NCBI GenBank assembly: GCA_024305405.1
Contig: JAKNDB010000085.1
Span: forward strand, 1,789,001 to 1,853,000
Direction: 5' to 3'
DNA length: 64,000 nucleotides
Source of the DNA: Dirofilaria immitis
Lineage: Eukaryota > Nematoda > Chromadorea > Rhabditida > Onchocercidae
Numbering within the stretch: position 1 is the stretch's first letter; every line of letters starts with the position of its first letter. A model generated the notes under the pieces. The model saw only the letters and a program-made list of their open reading frames with translations, did not search any database and was not told where the DNA came from. A program made the translations under genes and the position numbers. This document shows, in pieces, positions 20,961-32,684 of this stretch.

Positions 20961-23417
20961 GTTTTACTTCTTCTTCATTGCTTTTTTGCATCGATAAATC
21001 CAACGGCTCTATTTGTTGCGGTTGTGCTTTCTCAAATTATATACGATTACTGATCTGATGCAGTTTTAAAATTTGAAATCTTCTATGAAAAAGTAAAATT
21101 TGAAAGTTTTAAAATCTGAAAAAATTTGAAATCTGCTTTGTTTTTTTCTCTTTTTTTTTCCAAGAAAACTTCTAACGAACTTACGATAATTTGAATGTTG
21201 TACAGTTGGAAAAAGAGTATGTTGAAACAGATGAAATTCATTCTTGTAGTAATACTTTCACGTTGATTCTGAAAACTATTCAAATTTAATAGCAAATTAA
21301 ATTTCGTTGAAGAAAGAGGAGAATTTTCTTGTAATAAATGACTTTTCTAAATTATTAATATTGAATAAATAATGATCTTGCATTCATTGCTAATAAAACA
21401 CGCATGTCTACTCAAATCATAAATATGGCAAATTCATTCTAACTGAGGTTGCTGCAAATATTGTAACGCGAAGTTTTTATGGTTAAAAAGAAGTAATTAT
21501 TCTTGCACTGAAAAGAAACAAATCGAAAGATTTCTTTCGAATTGGTGGAAAAAAAGAAACGCTTATTTATACACTTATCATAAACTTTCAAAATCTCTTA
21601 TAATACAATATTCTAAGAAGTGGTTAACATTCTACAACAAAGCATATTGCAAAATGAAATGGTAAGAGAGAATTTGACGATGAAACTAAATGCTATCACT
21701 GTTAACTATATGAGTTCCTGAACAATCGTACTTATAAATGCTTTTGGGATGGGAGTGGCAATCTATCTACGTGTAATAAAAATGGCAATCCACGTGTAAT
21801 AATGAAGCGAGGAGATTATTCGGTCAATATTTAGCACTAATGTTTAATCCTTCATGTCAGAAAAATTTATTTAAATTACCATATTGCATTGTTCAAAATA
21901 ATTTATGCAAAGCAGTTATACATTTTTCCTGTAATTTCACTTCAGATTTTATTTATGCTTTTTTTTGACAGAAAAACATTAAATGGATATATTTTTTGCA
22001 ATTGATATTATTAATTTTTGCATGCTGAAATGATTTCATTAATTGTTCAATATACATTAGTTTACTCTTTTGCAGTAAAATGTTTGTTTACACTTCATTA
22101 ATAATATTATTAGTCAAGCGAATCCTACTTGAAAATGTTACTAATTGGAATTAATTTGCGAATAAAACCTTTTCTGAATTTTATGGCATTATTGTTGGAT
22201 GAAGAGAAAAATGAAATGAATAAATTCAACAATTCATCCTTATCAATACTTTTTACGTTAGAATCAATTTCAATTAAAAATTTGCATCACGTTTTCAACT
22301 ACTTTAAAGTATATTTCAGTTTAAAATATAATTATATTATTTTAAATTATCAAATTGCTGATTAGACATTTCAACTAAACGTTATAATCTATAATAGAAT
22401 TTTGTAATTTCATTATAAAATTAGATATCGTTGATATATGATCAAAAATTAACGTTACCAATAATTATTTAGTAGATTGAAAAAATTTGAAATTTTATAC
22501 TTTAGAATTTTGGAACTATCAAAAAATATATATCCTTTTTCAAGTTATCTAATTAATCAGTGATTAATTAATTATTATTATATTATTGAGAATTAATTTA
22601 AGGAATTAATCAATGATTTCGTTTGTAAGGTAACACATGCTGAAGAATTGACAAAACGATGGTTATCGCCGCCAGCTTCATGTAAATTATTACCTTCAAT
22701 TTCTTTCCTTTTCGATCTTCTTCTTGATTTTGATAATAATTAATTTTGGTTTTAACGATTAATTTCTAAAGCATAAATTTAACAGGTCAACAATTATTTT
22801 CTTTTCTTTATCATTTTACACTTTTTCCGAGTTGAATGATATAATAATGATGACCATTATTTATTCTTTTTCAATCATATCAATGCATCATTATTTTCTG
22901 GAAAATATTCCAATTAAGTATTCCTGATTAATAGTAATAATGGAATGAAAATTTTAATAAAATTTGGGCCCATTAATTCATATAATTTTAAAATACAATA
23001 TCTTTTCAATACATATTGAATAACACTTCGGTTAATTGTGGATTCTTCAGCAATAACAACAATTAAAAAACGAAAACTACTAATGATGGGAACTCCTGTG
23101 AAACACAATGAGGTGTAACTATTATTGTAGATTAATAAGTGGAGTGGATAATTGTAAAAGAAAACATAAAGGATGCTTGAATAAATATGACATAATACTT
23201 ATTAGATGTAAATAATATATTTTTTAGGGCCCAAATTTTTGGATTTAACGATTTTCAACGATTATTTTGATTATTTGTTTTCAAAATATCAATATCAGAT
23301 ATATACCATTAATATTTATTCACAAATACTTAAAAATTATAACCACAGTGACAATGTTCAATGATTACAGCTATCACGAAGCGCTGTAACATTGTCATCA
23401 CTATCAACAAGGCCGAT

Positions 23418-23908
23418 TGTCGCGAACGCTGATTCGCGAAACTCCAACATAAAATTACATAATTAAATAAATTTCTTATTGTAAACAAATAAGCAAATAG
23501 ATTACTCACTGTAAATTAATGCTCATGAAACTATGAATCATCCCAGTCATATCCACATTCCTTAAAATTGTTTTTTCACACGTTTTTGTTGTTATCTAAC
23601 CAATCTACATCTTTATGTTCAAACGCTTATTTTCCCACGCTAATCTCCCTTTTAATCTTACTGTAATGTTTCCTCCATATCCGGTATGTTTCCGGTGCTA
23701 GAATTAACCACTTCCACTTCTGGGAAGATATAAACCACGAGTGATCATCATCAAGATTATTGTTATCACCATACAATCAGTAATAAACGTTTCGGCTTCA
23801 CGGTGTGCTCTCAATACAGCTCCACTATACCCTACTCAATACCCAACACTGGTGACATTTGGTCCCCTCGACGTCAGCTCACACCCAAGAAAGACGCGAT
23901 ATAATTTT
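23418..23908 (+). repeat. 5' LTR of copy B
   Basis: Starts TGTCGCGAACGC and ends before AATTTT-TGGTGCC. Identical by eye to the LTR at 5,502-5,992 apart from orientation. Confidence 0.78.
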
Positions 23909-24122
23909 TGGTGCCCGAGGTGAGGTACGATATCAAGTACCATCATTGCCAGTATTCAACCAGCGAAGAACAGGTTAGTCGTTCTTCTTCAAGAAATAAA
24001 TTCCCTAGAGTTAGAGTGCCCGGATCCGAATTTGTCACTCGAACAACAAGGAAATCTTTATACAACAAGGAAACATGTACTCGAAGATAAACTAGATAGA
24101 ATCCAATTATGCGTTAAGTCGC

Positions 24123-25433
24123 TTGAAGACGCGTATGATAAATGGCTTAAATTTATTCAAACCATCACTGCAACAAAAAAAAAGGAATGAAGAAGAAAAG
24201 GCTTACGAATCAATTACCGAAGGTGAACATGGACTATTCCAAATAATACATGAGGGGAAAGAGGCGCTGTTAACATTATCAAAATATAAACGTGAAGCCG
24301 AACAAAAGTCGGAACTATTATTCAAGGAGATGGGAAAGGTACAGGAAAAATTAACTCCTTCGAACTCTACGGTCAATCTTCCGCAATTATCCCTTCCTAT
24401 GTTTACTGGTGATCCCAGGCAATGGCGTCAATTTTGGAGCAGCTTCAATGCAGATGTCCATTCACAAGCAATTCCTGAAATTCAAAAGTTAAATTATTTG
24501 TATTCGTGTCTCAGAGGAAACGCGCTAGAAGCAGTATCGGGATATGACATTGCACCAGAGAATTACGAAATTATAAGACGATTACTTAAAGAGAAATATG
24601 GTGATCCCTCGACAGCAACGGCCATATTATATAAGGAACTCAGATTCATTAAAAGAGACGAAAAGGAATGGGTGAGAATGATCGAACATATTGAAAGAGT
24701 AATACGTCAACTAGAAGCACTAGGTGAGGATATGGAGCAATCAAGTATTGAGCATTGGATTGAGGATAAGCTGCCACATTGGATCTTGGATAAAGTATTT
24801 GAGCAAAAGGAGAAGGATGCGCCCTGGACAGTTTCAAAACTAAGAGATTTCTTGTTAAAGAGAGTCACTCGATGCGAAAAGGTCAAATTTTGCAAAACAC
24901 CAAGTGCACATACTGATATTAAACCTACAATCAATAAGACAGGACCAAAGTTGAAATATAGTCCTGGAGGATCATCAGCACTATCAATGGTACATAGCAA
25001 TTCAAAACTATTATCATCTACAGGTCGAAGTATTCAATACTCTTCGCAACCCGCGGTAGCTAAAAGACCGTGTGTATTTTGCAATCAAAATCATTGGGAT
25101 AGCGAATGCGATGTCTATCCGACTACTGATGGCAGAAGAAGTCGCCTCAAATTATTGAAGAAATGTTTGATCTGTTTTAAAGACAGTCACTTTAGTGAGA
25201 GGTGCAAATTAAGGAAACGATGTTTTTATTGCAAAGCCTTTCACAACAGTGCGCTATGTAGAAATAGAAAGAGACAACCTCTTCAAACAATCTGGTTCAT
25301 TCCGATGTCAAGAATGTTCACGAAAATCTTCGAACGCTCCCGAAAACGGATTGTCCGGCATTCCTCAGTAACTCAAGCAATACCGCTCAAGCAAACGTCG
25401 CAAACGGAACTTTACTCCTATGTAAGGAAATAA
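24123..25433 (+). CDS. Gag of BEL/Pao copy B
   Basis: 436 codons, with the same translated sequence as the copy A Gag: DUF1759-like region and three CCHC knuckles. The native N-terminus lies upstream (about 23,960-24,185) in another frame and joins at the A9 run at 24,173-24,181, the same shift as in copy A. Confidence 0.88.
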   Translation: MKTRMINGLNLFKPSLQQKKRNEEEKAYESITEGEHGLFQIIHEGKEALLTLSKYKREAEQKSELLFKEMGKVQEKLTPSNSTVNLPQLSLPMFTGDPRQWRQFWSSFNADVHSQAIPEIQKLNYLYSCLRGNALEAVSGYDIAPENYEIIRRLLKEKYGDPSTATAILYKELRFIKRDEKEWVRMIEHIERVIRQLEALGEDMEQSSIEHWIEDKLPHWILDKVFEQKEKDAPWTVSKLRDFLLKRVTRCEKVKFCKTPSAHTDIKPTINKTGPKLKYSPGGSSALSMVHSNSKLLSSTGRSIQYSSQPAVAKRPCVFCNQNHWDSECDVYPTTDGRRSRLKLLKKCLICFKDSHFSERCKLRKRCFYCKAFHNSALCRNRKRQPLQTIWFIPMSRMFTKIFERSRKRIVRHSSVTQAIPLKQTSQTELYSYVRK

Positions 25434-26287
25434 AAGTTTTTAATCCTACTCAGCCCCAACGGCAAGCGAAGGCTTTAGCACTATTCGATTCAGGATCGCA
25501 ACTATCCTTCATTTCTCAGAAACTAGCGCAACAGTTGGAATTAACAGAAACTGACAAACAAATCATTAAAATAACTCCATTTGGCGTAAAGAATCCAACG
25601 CCCTACCGCACAATTTCTACTCAATTGAGCGTACAAACAGTGGACAACGATGTTGTAACATTAGCGGTTAATGTGGTTGATCATATAACTAACGAATTGC
25701 AAGTGGTGATTCCCCGAAGAAAGACAAATTTCAAATACTAACAAATCGGTGGGGAGAACCCGACATATTGGTTGGAGCCGATCACTTCTTTAAGTTTATC
25801 AAAATACAACAGGAACAAGAATTACATACAGGCCATATGCTGGTACAAACAAGGGTCGGTCCTATCATTTTCGGTACTGGAGATATAAGTAAACTTTGTA
25901 AGAATAACATCTCTTTGCAAAATTTGGTATGTACTGTTAGGGCTAATATTAATTCGGAATTAGAAAATTTTTGGAGACTAGAAGCGATTGGTATCCAAGA
26001 GTCTCCGAATGATAATGATGATGAAAAAATACTGGAGCGCTTTCAAAGAACACTTATAAGAAAGAAGGAGCGTTATCATGTCTGTTGGCCTTGGAGAGAT
26101 TCTACCCAAAAGCTCAGCGACAACTATGGCTTGTGCATGGGTCGCTTAAAGAACCTAATCACAAAATTACAACACAACTCGCTCCTTCAAGTGTATCACA
26201 ATACAATAATAGAACAATTACAAACAGTTATAATTGAAGAAGTTCCACAGAATGATGAAGTCGGAGTCATACATTACCTCCCCATCA
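25434..26287 (+). pseudogene. Protease, linker and truncated RT start of copy B
   Basis: LFDSGSQLSFIS (25,475-25,510) marks the protease. A frame at 25,535-25,741 ends in a stop. The frame starting at 25,768 runs unbroken through the A6 run (26,024-26,029) that is A5 in copy A, and so joins GADHFFKF to LSDNYGLCMGRLKNL. At the C4 run near 26,280 it carries the same shift as copy A, then leaves the element at 26,287 and continues into unrelated DNA to 26,466. Confidence 0.82.
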
Positions 26288-27193
26288 AAATGAGTTCATT
26301 CTATAGAAAATATCAAATAGCTCTTTGTCATATTATCATTAAATTTATAGCATGCCTTCATATCATATTCTTCTCAGACATTTTACAATTTAACTTCTTA
26401 TCATTGATTTTCCCTTTTTCTTTTTATTCTTATCGTTGTTCTCTCATTCAATGTATATATATATAATTTTTTTTATTTTACCGAAATTACCTCTGTTAAT
26501 TTTATCTGAAAATCGGCGAATTTTTTCTGAATTATTTCTCTGGAAATTGGTTAATACAACTTTTCCTCTGGATCAAATTTTTTCAGAAATTGAGGAATTC
26601 TTCCTAAAATTGCTATCTTTTAGCCTTCTCTGTCATATTAATTTCATCCATTGTTAGATGGTGGAATAACAATAATTTTCAGGTGCATTGGCAGCAGCAA
26701 TATTCCAGAAAATAAGGATAAATAATGTTTTAAATAATTGGTGAAGAAATTTCAAATTTCATTCTTTGATTAAATCCTATTTTTTTCTTTTTGTTTATGA
26801 TTTTACAAAGTAATGAATTGTTTGATCGAATTTTGCTCTATCTTATATTGAAAAAAAAAAAAACTAATGGAAGCCTAGTGATGGATAATTTTAAAAAAAA
26901 GTTGTTTAAATATTTTATAATATATTACTATTTTATCAGTTTTTCTATCAGTTGGTTTCGGTTTTTGTGCAATTAATTAAGATTGATTTTTTTGATTCGT
27001 TAGCATATCTTTTATAATAAACAAAACTTTTCACTTACTGTCATAAAAATATTTCGAAAATTAATATGATATAGAAATGAATATTTTGTATTTCTATATA
27101 CACTATATTTACTGACACCTTTTTAATGATGTAATAAATTTGAAAGATATAGAAAATTTAATCGGCGAAATTATTTAAAATATGATTATAGAA
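26288..27193. other. No gene seen
   Basis: AT-rich DNA with poly-A and poly-T runs to the right of the palindrome breakpoint. Small open frames here are low complexity. Confidence 0.6.
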
Positions 27194-27367
27194 ATGGCTG
27201 ATAACGATAAAACAGTGATAGCGACAAAAATAGATTGAAATTAATACAATTATGTGATAAAGATGTGAATGATATGATGCAATATTTGATGAAACATTTC
27301 GTTCCTAACGAACCAACAGCTCGTTCACTGTGTATGTCCAGTAGTGATGGCTGGGAAATGACTGAAG
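27194..27367 (+). CDS. First exon of a GNAT-family N-acetyltransferase (arylalkylamine type)
   Basis: The readable part is LKLIQLCDKDVNDMMQYLMK, then HFVPNEPTARSLCMSS, ending at a donor GAAG|GTTACT (27,367). This resembles the N-terminal strand-helix-loop of nematode GNAT proteins related to arylalkylamine N-acetyltransferases, where a charged D-V-x-x-M/V helix is followed by F-x-x-x-EP. An ATG at 27,194 (MADNDKTVIATK) would be a natural start, but the frames join only if the A5 run at 27,226-27,230 had one more A. Later exons with the acetyl-CoA loop were not found, so the gene may be split, a fragment, or missed by me. Confidence 0.45.
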
Positions 27368-28183
27368 GTTACTTATATTTTCCATTTATCATTATTAAAT
27401 ATACGATAGTAGTTCTTACATAGTTTATATGATCGAATCAAGAACTTATATTTTACATTAATATTAAATTTTTCCATTTTTTCACGGTCGGTAGTATTAA
27501 ATTTTCTTCATTAAAGATTTCTAAGATTCATTATATGTTTTAACTTGGCATGTTACTTTCGATTGAAAAGTATTACATTCATGCAATTAATAGTTTACAT
27601 GATCTATGACTATACTTACAAATATAAAATATAACAATTTTCATTCAACAATCATAAAAATAATTCATTGGGGAAAAAATGGATGAATGCCAGAATTCCA
27701 TACGCTAATATTTTTATAGGCAATTTGCCACTAATATATTTTAAACGTCATATATTAAAAGCTAAATGTACTTCGAAATCCAATTTTTATGGGAATGATC
27801 AAATCATTTAAAGATAACATTAAAATTTTAATTTAGCTATTATCCAAATATTTACAGCCAAAATTTCCACCCTAGTGCTTTCATAATAACTCTCACTGCA
27901 TTTACTGCTATCTTTCGTTATATATGCAATTATTTTTCAAGAAAAAGTATTAGCAAGATTGCAATAAATGGAGAAATTCAACCAAAATGTTTTGCTTAAT
28001 CCATGAAATTGACTTCATTCCTACGATAGTATACTGACTTAAATGTTAGATTTATTTTAATTGATTATAACAAGTTGGTTAACTATCAAATAGCTTTAAT
28101 TAAACAAGCGAACACAAAATTCATCCAAAAATAAGACCGCCAACAGAAGAAGTACCACATTCCATACCTGACGATATATTAAT
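27368..28183. other. No gene seen
   Basis: AT-rich stretch following the GNAT-like exon. If the gene is real this would be intron, but I recognise no second exon. Confidence 0.4.
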
Positions 28184-28460
28184 CATCCAAATATTAGAAA
28201 TCTCTTGAACAGCATGTAGTAAGTAAGCATTCCTCACACCTCAAATATTCAAATATCGTAAATGTCTCAGAAAGCACGTATGAAGAAAATTTTCATTCTT
28301 AATCTGACGAATATTATATCCAAATTCAAAAATGTCTGGAATAGCATGTAAGAGCATCTTGAGCATTTCAAATATCACAAATATCTCGAAAAGGATATAC
28401 GAAGAAACATTTTATCTCGTATCACATGATTCATTAGGCATCTAAATATTGAATAATCAG
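28184..28460 (+). repeat. Degenerate tandem repeat, unit about 122-134 bp
   Basis: Units start at 28,184, 28,318 and 28,440 with ATC(C/T)AAAT. Shared blocks are AACAGCATGTA / AATAGCATGTA, CAAATATC(G/A)(T/C)AAAT and (C/A)GTATGAAGAAA(A/C)ATTTT-like. Two full units and the start of a third are visible. Confidence 0.65.
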
Positions 28461-28589
28461 AAATGAAAGAAACAGAAATGTGAATGGAGTACTGATGATG
28501 GTGAAGGGATAGCTCGTATCAACGACCTAAAGAATGGGTGGGATAAAACGATAAAAAAGATGGGAGAAGGGGAGGAACAGTTATAGCAT

Positions 28590-30310
28590 GGAGTTTCATC
28601 GTCAGATTCTCTTTTACCATTTTATCCTGTAATATGCGTCGTTGTGGAATGTTAATTACTTCTTAGGGTATTGCATTTTATAAGTAATTTTGAAAGTTTG
28701 CGATAAATGCGTAAATAAGCGTTTCATTTTCCTACCAATTCGAAAGAAGTCGTTCGGTTTGTTTCTTTTCATTGCAAGAATAATTATTTCTTTTTAACCA
28801 TAAAATCTTCGCCTTACAATATTTGCAATATATGATTCAGTTCCTTTAATTTAATATTTCGAAGGTTTGTTTTTTTTTTAAAACTGTATCAGATCAGTAA
28901 TCATATGTAATCATATATAATTTGAGAAAGCACAACTGCAATAAACAGAGCCGTTGGATTTATCGATGCAAAAAAGCAACAAGAAAGAAATAAAACCGCT
29001 GAAATTATCAGTACTAAAAAGAATTACGAACAATTAGAGAATTTATGGAACGTATTAGTTTCAGAAGCGGTTGAAGAAAATGTTGAAGAGAAAAGCAGCA
29101 TGAATAAAAGAAAGGAATTTCAATGTGAAACATACGGAAAAATGGTAAAAAATTTAAAAAGTCACATGCTGGTTCATACTGGTGAGAAGCCATAGCTTTG
29201 TACAGCATGCAGGAAAAGATTCGCTCAATTATTCTATTTGACGGTACATAAGCGGATTTATACTGATGAGAAACCATGCTTTTGTATAGTCGTCGGAAGA
29301 GATTTCAACATTCATCCAATGTGAACAAAACGACGATTCATATCGGTCAAAGGCTGTGTAAATGTACAATATGCGGGATTAGTTTTTTCCAATCATCCTC
29401 TCTGAAACGACATATGAAGATTCACATCGTTGAGAAGAGTATTGTTGGGCGGAGAAATTGTTCTATGCATTCAAAATTAAAGATGCACATGAAGAGAATT
29501 CATCCTTGTATTAAAATGTAGAATTGTTCGAATACATGGAAATAAAAGCTATATATACTGGAAGTACGGAATAAATGTTTTCAGTTGAAAGGCAAATTTA
29601 AATTACATATAAGATTGTTTCACACTAAAAAACGTAGAAATTAAACATATTTCAAATCAAATTCATCGATGATATTTATTTTTATTATTTCTGATATTGT
29701 TGATTATTTATTTACTCCATTGATTGAGCTTTTGCTATTTAATGAATTAACCATATATTATTTTTATTCACAGCAGTTATTTGTTATTATTTTTAATGTT
29801 ATTAGTTATTACAAATTACAACATTTTTTAATTTATACTAACTTCCATGCTGTTGTTTTTCTTCTAATTTTTCTTAATTGTTTTATTTCCATGAGCAAAA
29901 TTTTCTATTTTATGCTTATTCATTGAGGAATTAAATGCACATTCACATTGATATTCGCTAAGATATGTATAATATGCAAGTCAATTTTGCTATTATTATA
30001 TTATTGATAAGATAGAAAAAAGAAATGGTATTTTATGAAATGAAATCCTTATCCTATTATTGCATAGTATGCTAAAAATTATTGGAAAGTGAAATATTCC
30101 TTTCAGTTTTAATATTTGAATTACCACGAACGGATTTATATCGATTCGTACTTTTTAATTCTTCATGAAGTTTAACTAAACGGTATAGTTATCCGGAATA
30201 TAATAGAATATTGTCGAACAGATAATATGAAAATATATTTCATAGCAACAAGAAGATTATGTTCCATGCTTTACGCATGCAATAAAGGAAAAACTTTTTT
30301 AAATTACATA
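28590..30310 (+). repeat. Dispersed duplicate of the zinc-finger locus (third copy)
   Basis: Direct-orientation homologue of 7,715-9,560, including promoter-side flank (GTTTCATCGTCA to CTTTTTAACCATAAAA), the decayed gene and the downstream flank (ATTGTTGATTATTTATTT, then ATTATTGGAAAGTGA). It gives an outgroup for the two palindromic copies. Confidence 0.85.
28930..29521 (+). pseudogene. C2H2 zinc-finger protein, third copy, decayed
   Basis: The DNA follows the other two copies from EPLDLSMQK (about 28,948) through SEAVEENVEEKS to the fingers. Cysteines and histidines are lost (CETYGKM in place of CEICGKM), there is a TAG inside the linker EKP-stop-LC near 29,195, and a further shift follows. 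The last part is open as 29,276-29,521 with one good finger (CKCTICGISFFQSSSLKRH) and the remnant HSKLKMHMKRIH. Substitutions and a nonsense codon spread over the length indicate a true pseudogene. Confidence 0.85.
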
Positions 30311-32271
30311 AGATATTTCTTGCCGGAAGATGAACTAAAAATGATGAGGAGAAAATTGATAAAATTAATAAATTGATAATTTGCAAACAACTGATGATAA
30401 TAGTCATCGTTTTTTCAATTTCTTAGAATACATTTCAAACCGGATCTGTATTTCCCACTGTCACGCAATAATATAATTGCAAAATTCAACTTATAAAGAT
30501 AATTAAATAATTTGAAAATAGAATATATATTTTAATGGTAAAAAGAAGAAAAGTATCATAGGAAACCTGTCTCTATTTTTTGTTTAATGGACGAAAAATA
30601 GTATTAATTCAATATTTCTTAATTATTCGACGAAAACAAAATTAAATTTCGTTGTTGACTTATACATATGCATATATTAGATTGCAGAAATTCGATTACG
30701 GTGAGACAGATTCTTCCAAGAAAAGTGAATTGATCTTGATACTGATAAATAATCAAAACAATTTTTTTATGGTAGTAATTGTTGATAAAACCATAAGTCT
30801 TATATTTAATTGTTTTATAATCATGACCTTCAAAGATTCATGTGTATTTCGTAGGACCATACCTTGTGGGAAAATACTTTTGAAGTTATCGCGCGATATG
30901 GCACTGATAGCCGCCCACCAATTTAACCCTTTTTGCGTAAAGAGATGTTTTCATAATGTATATTTTTTATTGTGTGTGTCGTTATAGGCTGTGGAATCTG
31001 TTCAAGCTCCGTCGTTTATTAAAGCTCATTTAGCAATCAAATTTCAATGCATGTTCAAATGCAAGAAAATTTCTCTAAACTGTTGATTTTTGCTGTGATT
31101 AATAATATTTCTTTTTATTATTATTTGTCATCTAAAAAAAGGAAAATTTTTCACTTACGAAGTACAGTGCAATTTATTCATAACGCACCGGAAAATATGA
31201 TAAATCAGACTTATCAAATCTTAAACTGTACCAATACAAGTTCTATCAAGTAAAATATAACTATTTAATTTTCAAAATGAATATTTTGATATTTTTCTTA
31301 TACTGGTGCTTTTCTATAATTGCTTATTTCAAATTTTAAAAATTACCATAGAATTTCAAGAGGTTTGATACACAGAATTTCATGATGGGCTGTTTCGGCA
31401 CGTGGTTTGTACGCTATAAGTGCAGACAAGGACTGTGCTTTGCTTCGTATATGCATGTTCCTTTTATGTGTGGACCGTGCGTTCGTGGTGCGTGAGGCAT
31501 TTGTTTGGTAAATTGTTAAGCGGAAAGTTAATTGCAGGTGCATTATATATCTGATGTTATGTCGTTAGAATAATCCTGTTTGACTTTTCACATATTGAAT
31601 GTAATGACAGGGAAATTATAATTATACTTATTGGGAACAAAGATTTTAAAGATTTAAAAAGTAGTATGTTGACATGAATCAAGAATTGGCAGGAATCGGT
31701 GACTGTTATGAGTAATTTGATTGTCTAATAGCGGTAAATAGTAAAAAGTTCATTATAGAAAACAGAGATTAAAAATTGGTGGGAACTATAGGAAGTACTG
31801 TTACGATTGGTGAAAGAAATGTATTATTAATATTAATTTTAGATTCATAGACATTCTGTGAAAATAAAGAAGGAACAGGGAGATTAAATAAATTTTTAGA
31901 ATAATGAACAGCTTCAAATTCTTTTGTTTTTAGGGAGTGTATTTTTGAATCCTTTAGAATTGGTTACAAAATAACATTACATAATGTTATTAGTAATGCT
32001 AGTTTGTTTTGTTTTGGTATTAAAGCAGATATGTATTTGGCTTATGAATTTATTTTTCATGTGTTACTATTACTTATTTTTTGGATTAATTTTTATTTTT
32101 TTTTCGAAATTGGAAAAGAAAGTAATAATAATGATAAGATCATATTTTACACTTTATCTAATGCTGCTTCATTTCTAAAGTGAACAGAATTTAAGTACTC
32201 GATGTAGTCTTACACAGTCTTCATGGCGTTGTGTGAGATTACTTTTTCCAATATATTTCCTTTTCTTTCAG
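30311..32271. other. Intergenic or intronic, no gene recognised
   Basis: Contains an open frame at 30,652-30,987 and a possible exon after an acceptor (CGTTATAG at 30,987) reading AVESVQAPSFIKAHLA, neither recognised. A less AT-rich patch at 31,370-31,520 can be read as a Cys-rich 37-residue peptide (MMGCFGTWFVRYKCRQGLCF...), but there is no supporting context. Confidence 0.3.
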
Positions 32272-32508
32272 ACTGCAAAAACATCAATGAGTTCTCAGCA
32301 GTGTCCGAATAAAATTGTATTGCCGCCAGCAATTCGTGTATCACCGCTTTTGCGGTTTATGCGTTATTCTTTTCTTGGTAACATTATAAATTCGCGTAAA
32401 TCAATAATTCCAAGGGCACATAACATATTTATCTATACCTTTACGGCTTCAAATTCTGAGATTAATTTGGTGGACATAAAATGGGATTATTATCAGGCGA
32501 TACATTAA
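32272..32508 (+). CDS. Candidate 3' terminal exon with poly(A) signal
   Basis: A strong acceptor (TTTTCTTTCAG, ending 32,271) opens a frame reading TAKTSMSSQQCPNKIVLPPA through IKWDYYQAIH to a TAA at 32,506-32,508. AATAAA follows at 32,515-32,520. Acceptor, frame, stop and signal together suggest a real last exon. Its upstream exons and family are unknown to me. Confidence 0.4.
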   Translation, partial: TAKTSMSSQQCPNKIVLPPAIRVSPLLRFMRYSFLGNIINSRKSIIPRAHNIFIYTFTASNSEINLVDIKWDYYQAIH

Positions 32509-32684
32509 GATCTGAATAAAGAAATTGTATAAAGAGATAAGCATTGCCACAGTTTTAGTTAGATTATCATTTTTGCAAAGATTTATTATTTTTATGATTT
32601 GGCGACGAGCTGAAATAAAATTGAATTTATCAATTTAAGGATTAGGTATTGTTTGGGGATTTTTCGACATCGAATGATTTGTGA

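Larger units (their letters stand above)
19543..21149. repeat. Right inner arm of the palindrome
   Basis: Matches, in reverse, 10,268-10,845 and then 8,261-9,141, with the left-arm segment 9,142-10,267 absent. The inner end abuts exactly the terminal CCCGACA of the second retrotransposon at 19,542. Confidence 0.85.
21150..26287. repeat. Right outer arm of the large palindrome
   Basis: Reverse complement of 3,124-8,260 with near-complete identity. At 26,287 (after the sequence CTCCCCATCA) the homology stops and unrelated AT-rich DNA begins, whereas copy A continues into the RT domain. At the inner end (about 21,150) identity drops suddenly into the more diverged zinc-finger part. Confidence 0.95.
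23418..26287 (+). mobile_element. BEL/Pao copy B, truncated inverted copy of copy A
   Basis: LTR, primer-binding site, Gag, protease and the RT lead-in, matching copy A almost base for base in the opposite orientation. It ends inside the RT gene at 26,287 with no LTR. Because the flanks beyond the LTR are also shared, this is not a separate insertion but part of a duplicated, inverted segment. Confidence 0.93.

Noticed and set aside
28184..28460. CRISPR-like array
   Set aside because: Units are long, imperfect and without regular spacers; a eukaryotic tandem repeat.
31343..31543. 66-codon minus frame and a Cys-rich plus frame in a less AT-rich patch
   Set aside because: No start context, splice signals or homology that I can recognise.
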